Positions 1 through 11,372 of a stretch of 64,000 nt of DNA are shown here, one piece after another. Under the pieces are notes generated by a model. That model was not told the DNA's origin. It did no database searches and saw only the letters and a program-made list of their open reading frames with translations. This stretch comes from Zasmidium citrigriseum (Eukaryota; Ascomycota; Dothideomycetes; Mycosphaerellales; Mycosphaerellaceae): NCBI GenBank assembly GCA_002786025.1, contig NHNW01000002.1, forward strand, positions 248,001 through 312,000. The letters run 5' to 3'. The position numbers were made by a program, and so were the translations under genes. Each line of letters begins with the position of its first letter. The first letter of the stretch is position 1.

Positions 1-227
1 GATCTCCCACAGTCCGGGCCAGGAGGAGTCGTGCCTAGTCAATGGCAGAGCAGAGATGTCGGAAGCCTGTTGAATACACGTGGGTCTAGCAACCGTTGCC
101 CCCCTTCGTGTTGATCAGTCTTGTCCGTTCGGTGTCGATATCAACATTTCGGCATCCTTGTGCTGGCTCCGGTATGGGTCGGGTCTATCCACAGCAGAGA
201 TGAGGCTCCATCGCTCGGTATCGGTCT
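1..227. other. Intergenic left edge, no gene seen
   Basis: I see no convincing coding region in this stretch. A CACGTG box lies near position 76. The short antisense open frame here runs into the transposon that follows and has no recognisable family. Confidence 0.5.
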
Positions 228-236
228 CGTGGGGTG

Positions 237-620
237 GGGAATCGGTAGCTAGCCATTGAGCTTTTGTTATTTGGCCATTGATCTCTATATCTCCGGTAAG
301 GGACAGTACCACACTGTAAGCAAACCTTTGTCATTCCAGCTACCTTGAGGACTTTGCATTGAATTTACCTAACACTCTTAGGATTGCACCTGCCTCGCCG
401 GCGAGGCGTTGATATTTGAACTGTGATCCGTAGCCGAAGCAAACCTAGGAGGGACCCAAGGTAGGAGGGGCGCCCCGAAGGGAGGGAGGATCTCTTGGGA
501 GGGCCCAGGTGTAGCGGAGGGCTGGGGGGGTGGGGATTTAATACTCCATACAGCTTGTTACCGGCGATATAGAGATCAATGGCCAAATAACAAAAGCTCA
601 ATGGCTAGCTACCGATTCCC
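237..620. mobile_element. Non-autonomous MULE-type MITE
   Basis: Positions 237-299 and 558-620 are inverted copies of each other over 63 bp with one mismatch, at base 292 against its partner. The ends begin GGGAATCGGTAGCTAGCC. Directly outside the ends the same 9-bp word CGTGGGGTG occurs at 228-236 and 621-629, a perfect target-site duplication. Long terminal inverted repeats with a 9-bp duplication are the hallmark of Mutator-like (MULE) elements. The 258-bp interior has no meaningful open frame, so the copy is non-autonomous. The structure is read directly from sequence; the superfamily is inferred. A hAT element would leave 8 bp and usually has much shorter repeats. Confidence 0.8.
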
Positions 621-629
621 CGTGGGGTG

Positions 630-2196
630 TCGCATCGGTGATGAGATTGCTTGCAGAATTTCGGTGACCGAGGGTGAGTATAAGCTGCAAGCCCGACGAC
701 ATCAGCTTAGAGCGTCGGTGTTCAACTCGCACAAAAACATAGACTTTTCATGTCACTTTTGCTTGTCTTCCAGTCGGAGTTTCGTTTGCAAGGTCGATAT
801 AAGAGTCGCTGATCGCTCCTTCTTGGTGGCATTCGTGCATCATCAGCGCCTGCGTTGGTTTTCTGGGTTGTTGCTGGGATCGATCGATGAACAGATGCGA
901 GCAAGAAGAGCAATCCGCGGATGAGAGGAGAAGGGAGATGAAGTGAAAAGACTGCCAGATATTCTCAGACCATAATGCGGGCCTGTCGTCGTTGTCCGCT
1001 CCTCGGCTCCGAGATGGACATATGGTATGCTCGGATTGAGACCGAGATCCACCAGAGGGTCTTGATATTTATATGTGGCGATGGCACTGCCTGAGACGCT
1101 CCTAAGAAATGAGAGCGTAGTCGAGCTTTTTAAGGCGAATGATCGAATTTCGGGCAGAGTGATGGTTGTCTAGAAGCGAATTTACGAGCCTGAAGGTCGA
1201 CGATGTGAGACATGGTCTCAACCCGACTATGGATGCGCTCGCCGACCAGAAGAATTCCACATGAGTGGTTGTTGACTTTGACCAAAGAAGTACAAAACAG
1301 ATCGAGAGCTACGGTAGCTATAGAGAATGTTCGGATAGCTGGTGTCGGGCTGTTGAGAAGTCTTCGGATTGGCAGCACAGTGGCAGGAAGGGGATGTGCT
1401 GACTTGGGTCCTACTCATGTCGCAGTTCGTGTCTCCAAGACGGATTGCGGGCCCAGGTTTCGTTGCACATTGAAGTGTCGTCTGATATCCTTTTATGATT
1501 CCCTTTCCTCTTTCTTTTGAGGCAACCCAAAACATGATTTGAATGTTGGTGGAAGGATGGGCAATGTTCGGCTCGTCCGGATGCAACTTGCTGACATGTC
1601 GGTGAGTCTGTGCCAACCCGGAGCAGATCGCAGCAGTATAAACATCGCGTCTCCGCATGCTTTCTTCATCCTTACTTTCTCTTGCCTTCGCGTCTTCGGC
1701 TTCTAAAATGGCGTGTATTGCACCTCGTCGTCCTCCTGAGAGTCCATTCTGTCTGGTCTGGCCGCAGGTTGCTCGAGATTGCCATCAACCGGCGAAGCGC
1801 CTCGCAAATCCATATCGGCGCATCTCCTGCATTGTGTTTTCTCCTCTTTTTGCTGTCAAATCGCTTTGCACCGTGCAGGAAGTTAATGAGAACGATAGGT
1901 AAGGACACCTCCAGTCGCACCTGCAAAGCCCACGCCGCACCTCAGTGAAACTGCGAAGCGCCAGCACCTCTTCTCACCAACACCTGCGCCGCCTGTGCCA
2001 CTGCGCAGTCTTTGTCTCTTAACATCTCTGCCATCTCTTCTCCCAAATCATCAGAAAGATACGAAAAAATCACGCATTTCCAACTTCCCCTCCATTCTTC
2101 CAGCTTTGCCTCGTACACAAGCCAGCGTTGCCACAGGAACGGCCTCACCGATTGGCTTTCCACAATCTCAAATTACTTTGAGCGGGATCGCCATCA
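630..2196. other. Intergenic region and probable 5' leader of the next gene
   Basis: Several short open frames occur on both strands, but none shows a domain, consistent splice sites or family resemblance. From about 1,930 to 2,190 the plus strand becomes rich in C and T with few G, typical of the promoter and leader of a fungal gene, and fits the plus-strand gene starting at 2197. Confidence 0.4.
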
Positions 2197-3984
2197 ATGG
2201 CGCAAGTGGTGGACCCGCCCAGATCTTCTGCTGCAGCTCATCCTGCGACGCGACCTCTCTCTTTTCATCGCGACGAGGACCAGAATTTCTATCACGCCTG
2301 CACCTACGACGGGTATGAGTACAGCGGACCGTCGGCGCACGAATCGGACTCCTTAGAGATGGAGAATTTGAAGACTTATGATGGCCAAGGCCAGCATGGC
2401 GCCGCGGACGGGTATTACAATGCGCAGCCGCAGCAACAGCAGCAGCAGTATGGCCAGTACAATCAGCAGCAAGCGTATCAACAGCAGCCGTACCAGCAGC
2501 AACCACCGCCTCAGCAGTATGGCAACGGCATGCCAAATCCACCTCCTTACAGTCAAGACTTCGGCGGCGAGAAACCGACTTTCGACCAAGCGTTCAAAAT
2601 CGAGCGTCCGAAATGGAACGACCTCTGGGCCGGCATCCTCTTCGTTCTCGTCTTTCTGGGCTTCGTCGCGGTCTCTGGTATCAGCATCGCAGGCTATGCC
2701 GGCAACAAGAACTTCAACGGCGATGGATTCTACGGCTCCGACAATACATTCAGCTTGAACACGAACACCATCATCCTCTTCGCTTTCGTCCTCGTGGCCG
2801 CGCTGGTCCTCGGATATGGCTACATCAGTCTTGCTAGAATTTTTACGAAACAGTTCATCTGGATCAGCGGAATCCTGAACATTGTCCTTATGCTTGCCAC
2901 GGCCATTTACTACTTCTACGAGAAGGCGTGGGTCGGAGGCGCGATCTTTCTGGCTTTCACCGTCTTCACCATCTTTTGCTTCATCACCTGGATCAAGAGG
3001 ATTCCGTTCAGCGTGCTTATGATCCAGACGGCGATTGATGTGTCGCGCAAGACTGGCCATGTGTATCTGGTCTCCTTCCTGGGCGGGCTGATCGCAGCTG
3101 CTTTCTCGGCTTGGTTTGCGGTCACTTTGGTTGCCGTCTACATCAGGTTCGAGCCAGGCGCGAACCCGAGCTGCAATGCCGCCGCCGGGGGGTCTGGTGG
3201 ATGTAGCTCTGCGATCGTCATTGGTCTGTTGGTCTACATCACCTTTGCTGGATACTGGGTGACGGAATGGCTGAAGAACACCATTCATACAACCATCTCA
3301 GGTGTGTATGGAAGCTGGTACTTCTCGCCGAATGCACCAGCAAATGCTCCAACCCGAGGAGCTGCCAGGAGAGCGCTCACATACAGCTTCGGCAGTATCA
3401 GCTTGGGCAGCTTGTTGGTCGCAATCCTCGACACTCTCCGCTTCCTGTGTTCCGTCGCTAGAGATAACAGCGCTGGGACTGGAAACTTTGCTGCGGACTG
3501 CGCATTCTGCATCTTGCAATGCATCCTCGGGATTGTGCAGTGGGCACTCGAGTTCGTCAACCGATACGCATTCAGCTACATGGCGCTCTATGGCAAGAGC
3601 TACTTCGCATCGGCGAAGGACACCTGGAAGCTGATTAAGGATCGCGGTATCGATGCGTTGATCAACGAATGTCTCGTGGGCCCGGTCCTATCGATGGGCT
3701 GTCTGTTCGTCGCCGTCACCTGTGCGCTCATCAGCTATATCTACCTTGAAGTCACGGATCCGCCATACAACGAGGGGGGCAAGTTTACAGCGGTGGTGGT
3801 GGTGTATGCTTTCTTGATCGGCATGCAGATCACAGGCTGCTTCGTCGTGCCGCTCAACAGTGGAATCGACACCATCTTTGTGGCAGCAGCATGGGATCCA
3901 GAGGTGTTGATGAGAGAGCACGGAGATCTGTATCAGCGCATGGTTCAAGTATATCCGCATGTGCAGCAAGCTATTCATGCATGA
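2197..3984 (+). CDS. Choline transporter-like protein (CTL/SLC44, Pns1 type)
   Basis: A 595-residue polytopic membrane protein. The N-terminal 115 residues are hydrophilic and contain a Q/Y/P-rich stretch (about residues 75-115), as in fungal Pns1. The rest carries about ten hydrophobic segments and the layout of the choline-transporter-like family (PF04515), including the cysteine-rich central loop and a conserved NECLVGPVLSMG-like segment near residue 490. Members sit in the plasma membrane or vacuole; despite the name, yeast Pns1 has no proven choline transport. I take the first in-frame ATG at 2197. A GTATGAGT donor at 2313 and a CTTAG acceptor at 2356 would make a 44-bp leader intron, so the real start could instead be the ATG at 2359. 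Family assignment is firm; substrate is unknown. Confidence 0.88.
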   Translation: MAQVVDPPRSSAAAHPATRPLSFHRDEDQNFYHACTYDGYEYSGPSAHESDSLEMENLKTYDGQGQHGAADGYYNAQPQQQQQQYGQYNQQQAYQQQPYQQQPPPQQYGNGMPNPPPYSQDFGGEKPTFDQAFKIERPKWNDLWAGILFVLVFLGFVAVSGISIAGYAGNKNFNGDGFYGSDNTFSLNTNTIILFAFVLVAALVLGYGYISLARIFTKQFIWISGILNIVLMLATAIYYFYEKAWVGGAIFLAFTVFTIFCFITWIKRIPFSVLMIQTAIDVSRKTGHVYLVSFLGGLIAAAFSAWFAVTLVAVYIRFEPGANPSCNAAAGGSGGCSSAIVIGLLVYITFAGYWVTEWLKNTIHTTISGVYGSWYFSPNAPANAPTRGAARRALTYSFGSISLGSLLVAILDTLRFLCSVARDNSAGTGNFAADCAFCILQCILGIVQWALEFVNRYAFSYMALYGKSYFASAKDTWKLIKDRGIDALINECLVGPVLSMGCLFVAVTCALISYIYLEVTDPPYNEGGKFTAVVVVYAFLIGMQITGCFVVPLNSGIDTIFVAAAWDPEVLMREHGDLYQRMVQVYPHVQQAIHA

Positions 3985-5026
3985 GTTGGCACCCAGTCGG
4001 ACTCCGTTTCTGCGCATATACAGACGTCTTGGCGCGGCGTTGAAGTTGTACAACCACTGTTTTGGTAAAGAGCACGTACATATCAAGGATCTGGTTGGAA
4101 AGAACCTACATCGACGTCTCCACGACCCTGCATCCCGGCGCTAAACAGTGCATCGGACATGATCGTGAAAGAGCGGTATGTAAAGACCAAGAAAAGATAG
4201 CCTTTCACGGAAACGGGCAATGGGTTTCGAACACGTCTGCGGCAACGTGTGAGGGTTCATTGGTCCGGGGCGGCCATTCCGCAGGCTCTTCGAGACTTTC
4301 TCCCCAGGATCACCAGCGTGGAGAGGAGTGTGGGAGCGAGACGCCGTCGCGGTCGGATCTGGAGTCCGCGAGGCGGTGTACCTGCAGTCGGAGAGGATCG
4401 ATCCACTTGGTCTGAGTTAAAACGATATCTTCAATCCAGAGCATGTGATGGACGGGACTGTTCTATACACGGGTGTTCTTGGAGTGAAGTGAATCAACAA
4501 GAAGACGCTCACGATGTCGCCCGATCTTCAGCGAGCACACCCCTGTCGTCGCGCCGGGATCGGGCCGCGAGTCCGAGCAGGAAGTGACGACAGAGTGAAG
4601 CGGCAGGTGGGCTGGATGCAAGTGGGGCAGTTTGGTGATGCAGGCGCTTCACGAGAAGCTCAAGCTCCAGTCGACACCGCATTCAATTTCTCTCCTTCAC
4701 TCACCAACACAACCTTGACTTCCTCGCATACATCTTTCTTCCCTTCGACACCAACTTCGTCACCACCAACTTCCACCTTCAACACACTTGCTTGCTGTGC
4801 ACTGTCACAAGCTTTACCCCTCCATTGCGAATGTAAGTTGCTTTTCCATCTTCTTGTTTATGCGAGCGGCGGCGGCAGCGACGACAGCAGCAAGAGCAAC
4901 GGCGACACGAGCAGCAGCAAGAAGGAGCTACACAGGCACACGCACGTGGACAACATACTCACTGACTCTCCAGCAATCATCTTCACGTGCCGTGAAGGGG
5001 ATACAAAGAGTCAACACTCTCTCAAG
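3985..5026. other. Intergenic region and long 5' leader of mannitol-1-phosphate dehydrogenase
   Basis: No gene is recognisable. The right part (about 4,670-5,026) is C/A/T-rich and leader-like. Near 4,870-4,920 there is an imprecise GCR/AGC trinucleotide-rich patch. A possible further leader intron begins with GTAAGT at about 4831. CACGTG boxes lie near 4945 and 4984. A 198-residue open frame at 4514-5110 is low complexity and is probably not translated. Confidence 0.45.
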
Positions 5027-5120
5027 GTAAGCTCATCCTTCCACAAACACTCACCGCTTCCAACCTTCATACACAACAGCACTATACACCCACCCTTCAA
5101 CCGCAACTGACACCATATAG
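5027..5120 (+). other. Probable 5' UTR intron of the mannitol-1-phosphate dehydrogenase gene
   Basis: Donor GGTAAG (GT at 5027-5028), branch-like AACTGAC at 5104-5110 and acceptor ATATAG ending at 5120 define a 94-bp intron that ends 31 bp before the start codon. Inferred from consensus only. Confidence 0.5.
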
Positions 5121-5151
5121 ACACTTCACCACACCTTCCAACACCGCAATC

Positions 5152-6315
5152 ATGGGTCTCAAGGGCGTCCACTTCGGCGGCGGCAACATCGGCCGTGGCT
5201 TCGTTGCCGAGTTCTTGCACAACTCTGGCTTCGAGGTGGTCTTCGTCGATGTCATGGACAGCATCATCGAGGCTCTCCAGAAGGCTCCTTCCTACGAGGT
5301 CACCGAGATTGGCCCAGACGGCGAGAAGCAGTTCCACATCGACAACTACCGCGCCATCAACTCGAAGTATGAGATGGACAAGGTGATTCACGAGATCGCT
5401 ACTGCGGACACTGTCACTTGCGCTGTTGGCCCGAACATCCTCAAGTTCATCGCCGAGCCAATTGCCAAGGGCATTGAGGCTCGCAAGGAGTCCAAGCCAC
5501 TTGCAGTCATTGCATGTGAGAACGCCATTGGCGCCACCGACACCCTCCGCGGCTTCATCGAGCAGAAGCTCTCCGATGACACCAAGGCCAACATCGCATC
5601 CAAGGCCGAGTTCGCCAATTCGGCTATTGACCGTATTGTGCCGGAGCAGGACAAGGATGCGGGCCTCAACGTGAAGATTGAGAAGTTCTACGAGTGGTGT
5701 GTTGAGGAGAAGCCATTCAAGAGCAACGGCCCACCACCAATCAAGGGCGTCCACTACGTCGACGACCTCGAGCCATACATCGAGCGCAAGCTCTTCACTG
5801 TCAACACTGGCCACGCCACTGCTGCGTACTACGGCCACCAGGCCAAGAAGCAATACATCCACGAGGTTCTTGAGGACAAGAAGCTCCATGACATCGTCCA
5901 GGACACCCTCAAGGAGACTGCCCATCTGATCTGCTCCAAGCACACTCACGTCTCCAAGGCGGAGCAGGAGGACTACGTGAAGAACATTGTGACCCGTATA
6001 TCCAACCCAGTCCTCAAGGACAATGTCGAGCGTGTCGGCCGCGCTCCTCTTCGCAAGCTCTCCCGCAAGGAGCGCTTCATCGGCCCAGCCGCTCAGCTCG
6101 CCGAGATGGGCGAGAAGTACGACTGCCTGCTCGGCGGTATCGAGATGGCGTTCCGCTTCACCGACGTCGAGGCCGATGAGGACTCCGTGAAGCTCAAGGA
6201 GATCATGTCGACCAAGGACCCGAAGACGATCGTCAAGGAGGTCTGCGGTCTGGAGGAGAGCCACCCACTCTTCGCCAAGGTCGAGGCTGTCGTCCAGGAG
6301 GTCCAGAGCGGTTAG
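5152..6315 (+). CDS. mpdA: Mannitol-1-phosphate 5-dehydrogenase
   Basis: A 387-residue enzyme interconverting fructose-6-phosphate and mannitol-1-phosphate with NAD(H), in cytosolic mannitol metabolism, important in many ascomycetes for carbon storage and stress tolerance. The Rossmann motif is [11 protein letters not shown] at residues 7-17. The C-terminal half has the [12 protein letters not shown] segment of the polyol-specific long-chain dehydrogenase family. Length equals the usual fungal size and the coding region is a single exon. The start is the ATG in the context AATCATGGG, preceded by a probable leader intron. Codons prefer C in the third position, as expected for a highly expressed gene. 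A possible 49-bp intron lies just after the stop codon. Confidence 0.96.
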   Translation: MGLKGVHFGGGNIGRGFVAEFLHNSGFEVVFVDVMDSIIEALQKAPSYEVTEIGPDGEKQFHIDNYRAINSKYEMDKVIHEIATADTVTCAVGPNILKFIAEPIAKGIEARKESKPLAVIACENAIGATDTLRGFIEQKLSDDTKANIASKAEFANSAIDRIVPEQDKDAGLNVKIEKFYEWCVEEKPFKSNGPPPIKGVHYVDDLEPYIERKLFTVNTGHATAAYYGHQAKKQYIHEVLEDKKLHDIVQDTLKETAHLICSKHTHVSKAEQEDYVKNIVTRISNPVLKDNVERVGRAPLRKLSRKERFIGPAAQLAEMGEKYDCLLGGIEMAFRFTDVEADEDSVKLKEIMSTKDPKTIVKEVCGLEESHPLFAKVEAVVQEVQSG

Positions 6316-6327
6316 ATGCGATGATCG

Positions 6328-6376
6328 GTAAGCAGGCGTGTGCATTGTAGACTGGACACCGCTGACATCTCTGCAG
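6328..6376 (+). other. Possible 3' UTR intron of the mannitol-1-phosphate dehydrogenase gene
   Basis: GTAAGC donor at 6328, branch-like GCTGACA at 6361-6367 and CTGCAG acceptor ending at 6376, starting 12 bp after the stop codon. If spliced, it would be a 3' UTR intron. Confidence 0.4.
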
Positions 6377-7093
6377 ACTCCAACCCACTCTTCAGTACCA
6401 CAGCATGAGCGAGTCTCGTCCCTCCGTCCTCTTCAAGAGCACGCCCGAGGTGGTGTGTGACGATAGATGATTCGGCATGATTGCATGATGCGACGTAGCG
6501 AGCAAAAGTGATTTCGAGAAGCGGCAGAGATTTTGTTGATAGCACTGGTTGCAATGAAACACATCGCGCTGCCCACAATTCTCCGATCGGTTGTGTCCAC
6601 ATCCGTGGTTGTGACTCCCCTGTTGGCGCCAATGTGCGCCATGTCACCTTCCTGCACCAACGATCTCATGACGGTTCTGTGTAACGCCAATGCCCCATGC
6701 AGCCTTAACGTGACGTTGGAACCAGCAAACAGAAAGAATAAAGACGACAAACTTCCGAGAACAATGGACATCACAGCAGCATCTCCAGAATCCCTGCCGG
6801 ATCTCGTTGAGCAGATGGAGTGACGTCTTTGCCTGCCTAGCCCTCCCTCCACACATGCAGTCTTAGCCTTCCCAGTCCCCACTCTTAACTCCATCCTTCG
6901 ACCACTTTGTCGCACAACACAAGGCTGACGTTACATTTGCCCTTCAAGACTCGGCGACTCTTTACCGACTGGCGATCCTGCGACCGGCGACCCGCGGTGG
7001 TTCTTTCTTCTGGGGGATAACATCGTCCTCTCGTCGGCTGCGCCGCGTGAGTTGGAAACGGAAGAGAGGAGGGCCGGCGGCCCTTTCGGAGGG
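6377..7093. other. Intergenic, no gene seen
   Basis: Three-prime end of the dehydrogenase gene and promoter of the WD40 gene. Short open frames on both strands have no family resemblance, and several begin at non-ATG codons. Confidence 0.4.
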
Positions 7094-9530
7094 ATGGCGA
7101 TTGATTCGAGTGTGCCGTGAGTGGTGATGTGAGGAGTTGGGAGGAGAGGGTGTTGGTGGCTGACTGTGTGGGTACAGGTATCCGGACACGGATGAGTTGG
7201 CGCAGACGGAGAAGGGCTTCTATTCGATGAGGATACCGGTGTCGTATGTCGCGCAAACAGTGATATGAGATATGAGGTGGATATGAAGGCTGATTTGATC
7301 GTGGAACAGACATTGGCAATTACGACACTACATCTCCACGCCGGAGCAAGACCACCTCTACTATGCGAGCGCACACGACATCTTCTGCCTGAACACCGTC
7401 ACGAGGAAGAGGAAGCACATTGCGACTTTGCCCTTCGAAGCGCGGTGTACGGCTTCAGGGTATGGATATGTCTGTGTAGGTGGCGAAGAGGAGGGACATT
7501 TTGCCACGATCAAGCTGGATGGCAGCGGACAGCGGACACTGGATGTCGACGCAGCGCTGCCTATCGACGGCTGGCGACCTCAGCATGCGAGCCTTACATT
7601 GGGTAGACGTGCGCCTACGGTGAAGGTGGAACGGATCGGCGAGGAAATAGTAAACTCCATCTCTATCCACCGCATCCAGGATGAGGAGGCGCATTTGGAC
7701 GATATCGTGGCGGTTCTCACAAACAACGACAAGACGGTGCGGGTGTACAGTCTACCACTGGGACAAGAGACGAGAGTGAAGGACTTGCCGTTTGCGATCA
7801 ACCATGCCACGATCTCGCCCGACGGGACCATGATGGTTGCGGTGGGAGATTACAACCAGGCATACTTTTTCACGAGGGATATCACGGAGACGCCGCCGCA
7901 GATTCCGAAGCCGCATAACCGACTCACGAGCCACAGTGTCGATTGGAGGTTGACGAATGTGGTGCAGTTGCATGTGAGCAGTCCGGATGCAACGGTTGGG
8001 TACTTTACCAGTGCGTGGGCGCCGAGTGGAACATTATGTGCCGTGGGCTCAGAAGGAGGGTACATTACTGTGATTGATGCGGAGATACTGGCCGATCCGG
8101 AGTATGAGGATGATGAGGCGATTGTTGCGGTCGTGCCCGGTTCACGAGCGGATTTCCCTTCACCACACCCTGGAGCGATACGGAGTATGATCTTCTCACC
8201 GGAGCCTTGGGATTTGCTCGTCTGGGCGGAAGACCAAGGGAGGATATGCATTGGAGATTTGAGGACGGGGTTGAAGAGCAAGCAGACAATCAATCTGGAG
8301 CCGAAAGAGGAGACGTTGAACAAGTTGACCTTCGAGGACGTGCCGTCTGAGGAACCTACGCATCTAGATGATCTGGAGGCGGAGTTGCTCAGACGGTATA
8401 GGAATGTCCCTGAGAATACTTCGGCTGTCAACTTTGCGACGGAATATATCGAGGCTAGGAGACGGCAGAGAGCGCATCGAGCAGAGCTTGCTTTGGTGAA
8501 TGCAAGGTCGCAAACGAATACTCCTGGATCAAGACATACACCTGACGGCGATGATCCTCAAGGTTTGACTGCTAGGGAACAGCAAATACTAGAGACATTG
8601 AGAACGTCACGGCAGAGGGAAGAAGCGAGGGCTGGAGGACAAATACCGAGATCCGTCAATTACACGACTCCGGATATGTTCACCAATCGATCTTCGTCCT
8701 CGACTTCGAATGGAGAGTCTGGACGGCCGATTAGTGAGATTTTGAGCTCGGTGCAGGAGTCGTTTCCTGAGCTGTCTAGGACACATGCTGCGAGTCCACG
8801 GCCCTCTTCTTCACATGCAGCGGATGGGAACGGGTTGCCTTCTCTACACGCGCTACAAGACGGAATCTGGGGCTCTTCTGCACGATCCGGATTACCACGC
8901 ATGGGCGACTCTTCACGATTACCGAGACGGCGGCAATCTGTTGTGTTGAATCCTCCACACTCTAACAGCGGCTCTTCGGCTTCAGCAAGCAACGGTAACG
9001 CAGGCAACAGAGGCCAATCATCAACACCAGGTGCCACATCAGCAGAAGTCGATGACGAGAATCCCTGGCGAAGCATCGAAGAACAAATGTCAGTGGGCCG
9101 CGGCCCTCTGTTCGAAGGCGCAGCTCGCGCTCAAGCAGGCTCACCTCTACCTGCCTCAGATCGTGTCAGCCCGGACAGCCTCCAACAAGAGCTCGAAGCC
9201 CAGCGTCGCATGGCCCTCGCTCAAACTCGCGCACGCGACCGTGATCGATGGCGAGCGAATCGTATCGCCATGCAATCTGCGGTCGATCGCGACGCATTGC
9301 TATCTCTGCCGCAAGCACGGCGATTAGCCAACTTCCCGGAAGGCTATGAAGCGCTACGGATGAGAGCTTCAGCGAGAGGGTATAGCGGACGCGAAGTCGG
9401 TGTTAGAACCGCCGGCTTGGCTATGAGTCCTGATGGCAGCATGCTCTGGGCGGCGTGCGAGGCAGGGATCTTTGAGATTCAGATGCGGAGAAAGGGGAGG
9501 ATGTTTTATGCTGCTTTGGATCCCAGATGA
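7094..9530 (+). CDS. WD40-like protein with DUF2415 domain
   Basis: Proposed exons are 7094-7116, 7178-7243 and 7310-9530, giving about 769 residues. The 61-bp and 66-bp introns have GTGAGT and GTATGT donors and restore one continuous frame reading MAIDSSVP, then YPDTDELAQTEKGFYSM, then HWQLRHYISTPEQDHLYYAS, the usual start of this fungal family. The N-terminal half has WD40-type blades, for example VRVYSLP and FAINHATISPDGTMMVAVGD. A serine-rich disordered middle follows. The C-terminal segment GLAMSPDGSMLWAACEAGIF is the DUF2415 block (PF10313), itself a beta-propeller strand set. Function is unknown; WD40 scaffolds usually mediate protein contacts. The family call is good, and the first two exons are inferred from splice consensus. 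Confidence 0.85.
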
Positions 9531-9865
9531 TAGGGCAAGGACTTGATGATCTTTCATTTGCATGGCGTTTAGGGGAGCATATCATGGATGGGATGAGAAT
9601 GCTCCCGATCATGAGGCATGGAACTGATTACAGGGGCGCGGTATTAGTAGCACGTGCTGTCATGAAAAGCATATGAGATACCTTTGAAGCATTATGGTGG
9701 TTGTTATTGAGCCTCCCCTTCTCATCACGTGAACGCCAAGCAAACAGCTGTCAAAGCGCCTCTACTTCGATCCAGGGACCACCGCAACTTACCACTTCCC
9801 ACCACCACCCACGCTCCCACCCCACCGCCCTTTTCGACACTCCGCCACCTAGACGATCACCCACC
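9531..9865. other. Intergenic, promoter of the ArfGAP gene
   Basis: Three-prime end of the WD40 gene and C/A-rich leader of the ArfGAP gene. CACGTG boxes occur near 9652 and 9727. No gene seen. Confidence 0.4.
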
Positions 9866-11372
9866 ATGGCGTCGTCAAACCTCGCCTCCAAGACGGAATC
9901 GCACGCCATCTTCGAAAAGCTCAAGCGCAAGGAAGCCAACCGAGTATGCTTCGACTGCGGAGGCAAGAACCCAACCTGGTCCTCCGTTCCATTCGGTATC
10001 TACCTCTGCCTGGACTGTTCCGCCCACCACCGTAACCTCGGTGTGCACATCTCCTTCGTCCGCAGCACGAACCTCGACCAGTGGCAATGGGACCAGCTCC
10101 GCCGTATGAAAGTCGGCGGCAACGAAAGCGCAACCGTCTTCTTCAAGAAGAACGGCGGAACTGCCGCTTTACAGTCCAAGGATCCCAAAGTCAAGTACAC
10201 GAGCGCCGCGGCGGGGAAATATAAGGATGAGCTTGCGAGGAGAGTGGAGCAGGACGTTAAGAGGAATCCTGACAGCGTGGTGATTGAGGATGCGGGAGAT
10301 GATGCTGCGGGCAGTGGAACGAATACGCCTGCGGGCGAGCCGGCGGATGATTTCTTCAGCAGTTGGGATAAGCCCGCCATTAAGAGGCCTAGCAACCCAC
10401 CTAGCAGGACGGGGACCCCGAGCAGTGTGAACCGCACGGCTTCGCCTTTCTTGAACGCAAATGGCAATGGCACTGCGCGGTCGAAGTCGCCGCTGCAACA
10501 GGAAGCAGCGAAGCCCGTGGCTGCGTCTGCAGTGCGCAAGACAGCAGTGACGAGCAAGCCGAAAGCGAACATTCTAGGTGCGAAGAAGACGAAACTCGGC
10601 GCGAAGAAGGTCGATGCCTCGGCGTTGGATTTCGATGAGGCGGAGAAGAAGGCCCGGGAAGAGGCGGAGAGAAAAGAGCGTTTGGGGTACGATCCTGATG
10701 AGGAGACACCCAGTGAGACACATGTTGCTGCGAGCCAGCCTGCGAATGCTACGGCGACGCTGCATCAGCCTACGCCTGTCAGCCCTGCGCGGGCAGGCAG
10801 TTTTGGAGCGGGAGCGAAGCCGAGGGAGAGGAGTGATAGTGAGATGGAGAGACTGGGTATGGGTGTGCGGAAACTTGGGTTTGGACAGGTGGGCGGTGCG
10901 AAGCAGCCTGCAGCCAAGCCGAAGGCTATGGGATTCGGCAGCGTGGGCAAAGCTGCTCCTGTTGAAGGTGAGACTTCAAACAACCTCCGAATGACGCCAA
11001 TAGACTTGTATACTGACGTGACGCATAGACGACTCCGACCGCTTCGCCCGTGAGAAATTCGGCACACAAAAGGGTATCTCATCCGATGAGTTCTTCGGCC
11101 GCGGCACCTTTGACTCCAACGCACAATCCGAAGCCAAGACGCGTCTCCAGGGCTTCGAAGGCGCAACCTCCATCTCCTCCAATGCCTACTTCGGCCGACC
11201 TGAAGACGAGATCCCCGAGGGAGGCGACTATGGCGACTTGGAGACGGCAGCTAAGGACTTCGTGCGCAAGTTTGGCATTACGGCCGGTGACGATATCGAG
11301 AACTTGACGAGTATGCTGGGTGAGGGAGCGAACAAGCTGCAGGGGGCTATAAGGAACTACCTGAACTCCTGA
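9866..11372 (+). CDS. GLO3: ADP-ribosylation factor GTPase-activating protein, Glo3/ArfGAP2-3 type
   Basis: Exons 9866-10967 and 11029-11372 give 481 residues. The 61-bp intron has a GTGAGA donor, ACTGACG branch and CATAG acceptor and joins GAA-G to AC-GAC in frame. The ArfGAP zinc finger is C28-X2-C31-X16-C48-X2-C51, with the catalytic arginine finger at R56 (HHRNLG). Downstream are a charged, proline/serine-rich linker and a coiled-coil-like K/E segment (about 250-275). The C-terminus contains two ISS-containing blocks ending in FFG and YFG that mark the Glo3 motif. Glo3 activates GTP hydrolysis by Arf1 on COPI vesicles in Golgi-to-ER transport. The start is the ATG at 9866 (context CACCATGG); the open frame extends upstream but looks like leader. 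Confidence 0.93.

Noticed and set aside
2353..3288. 311-codon minus-strand frame opposite the PNS1-like gene
   Set aside because: Overlaps a confident membrane-protein gene and has no domain.
5011..6345. 444-codon minus-strand frame opposite mannitol-1-phosphate dehydrogenase
   Set aside because: Leucine-rich repeat-like composition is only the complement of the GAG/AAG-rich coding strand; no motif of its own.
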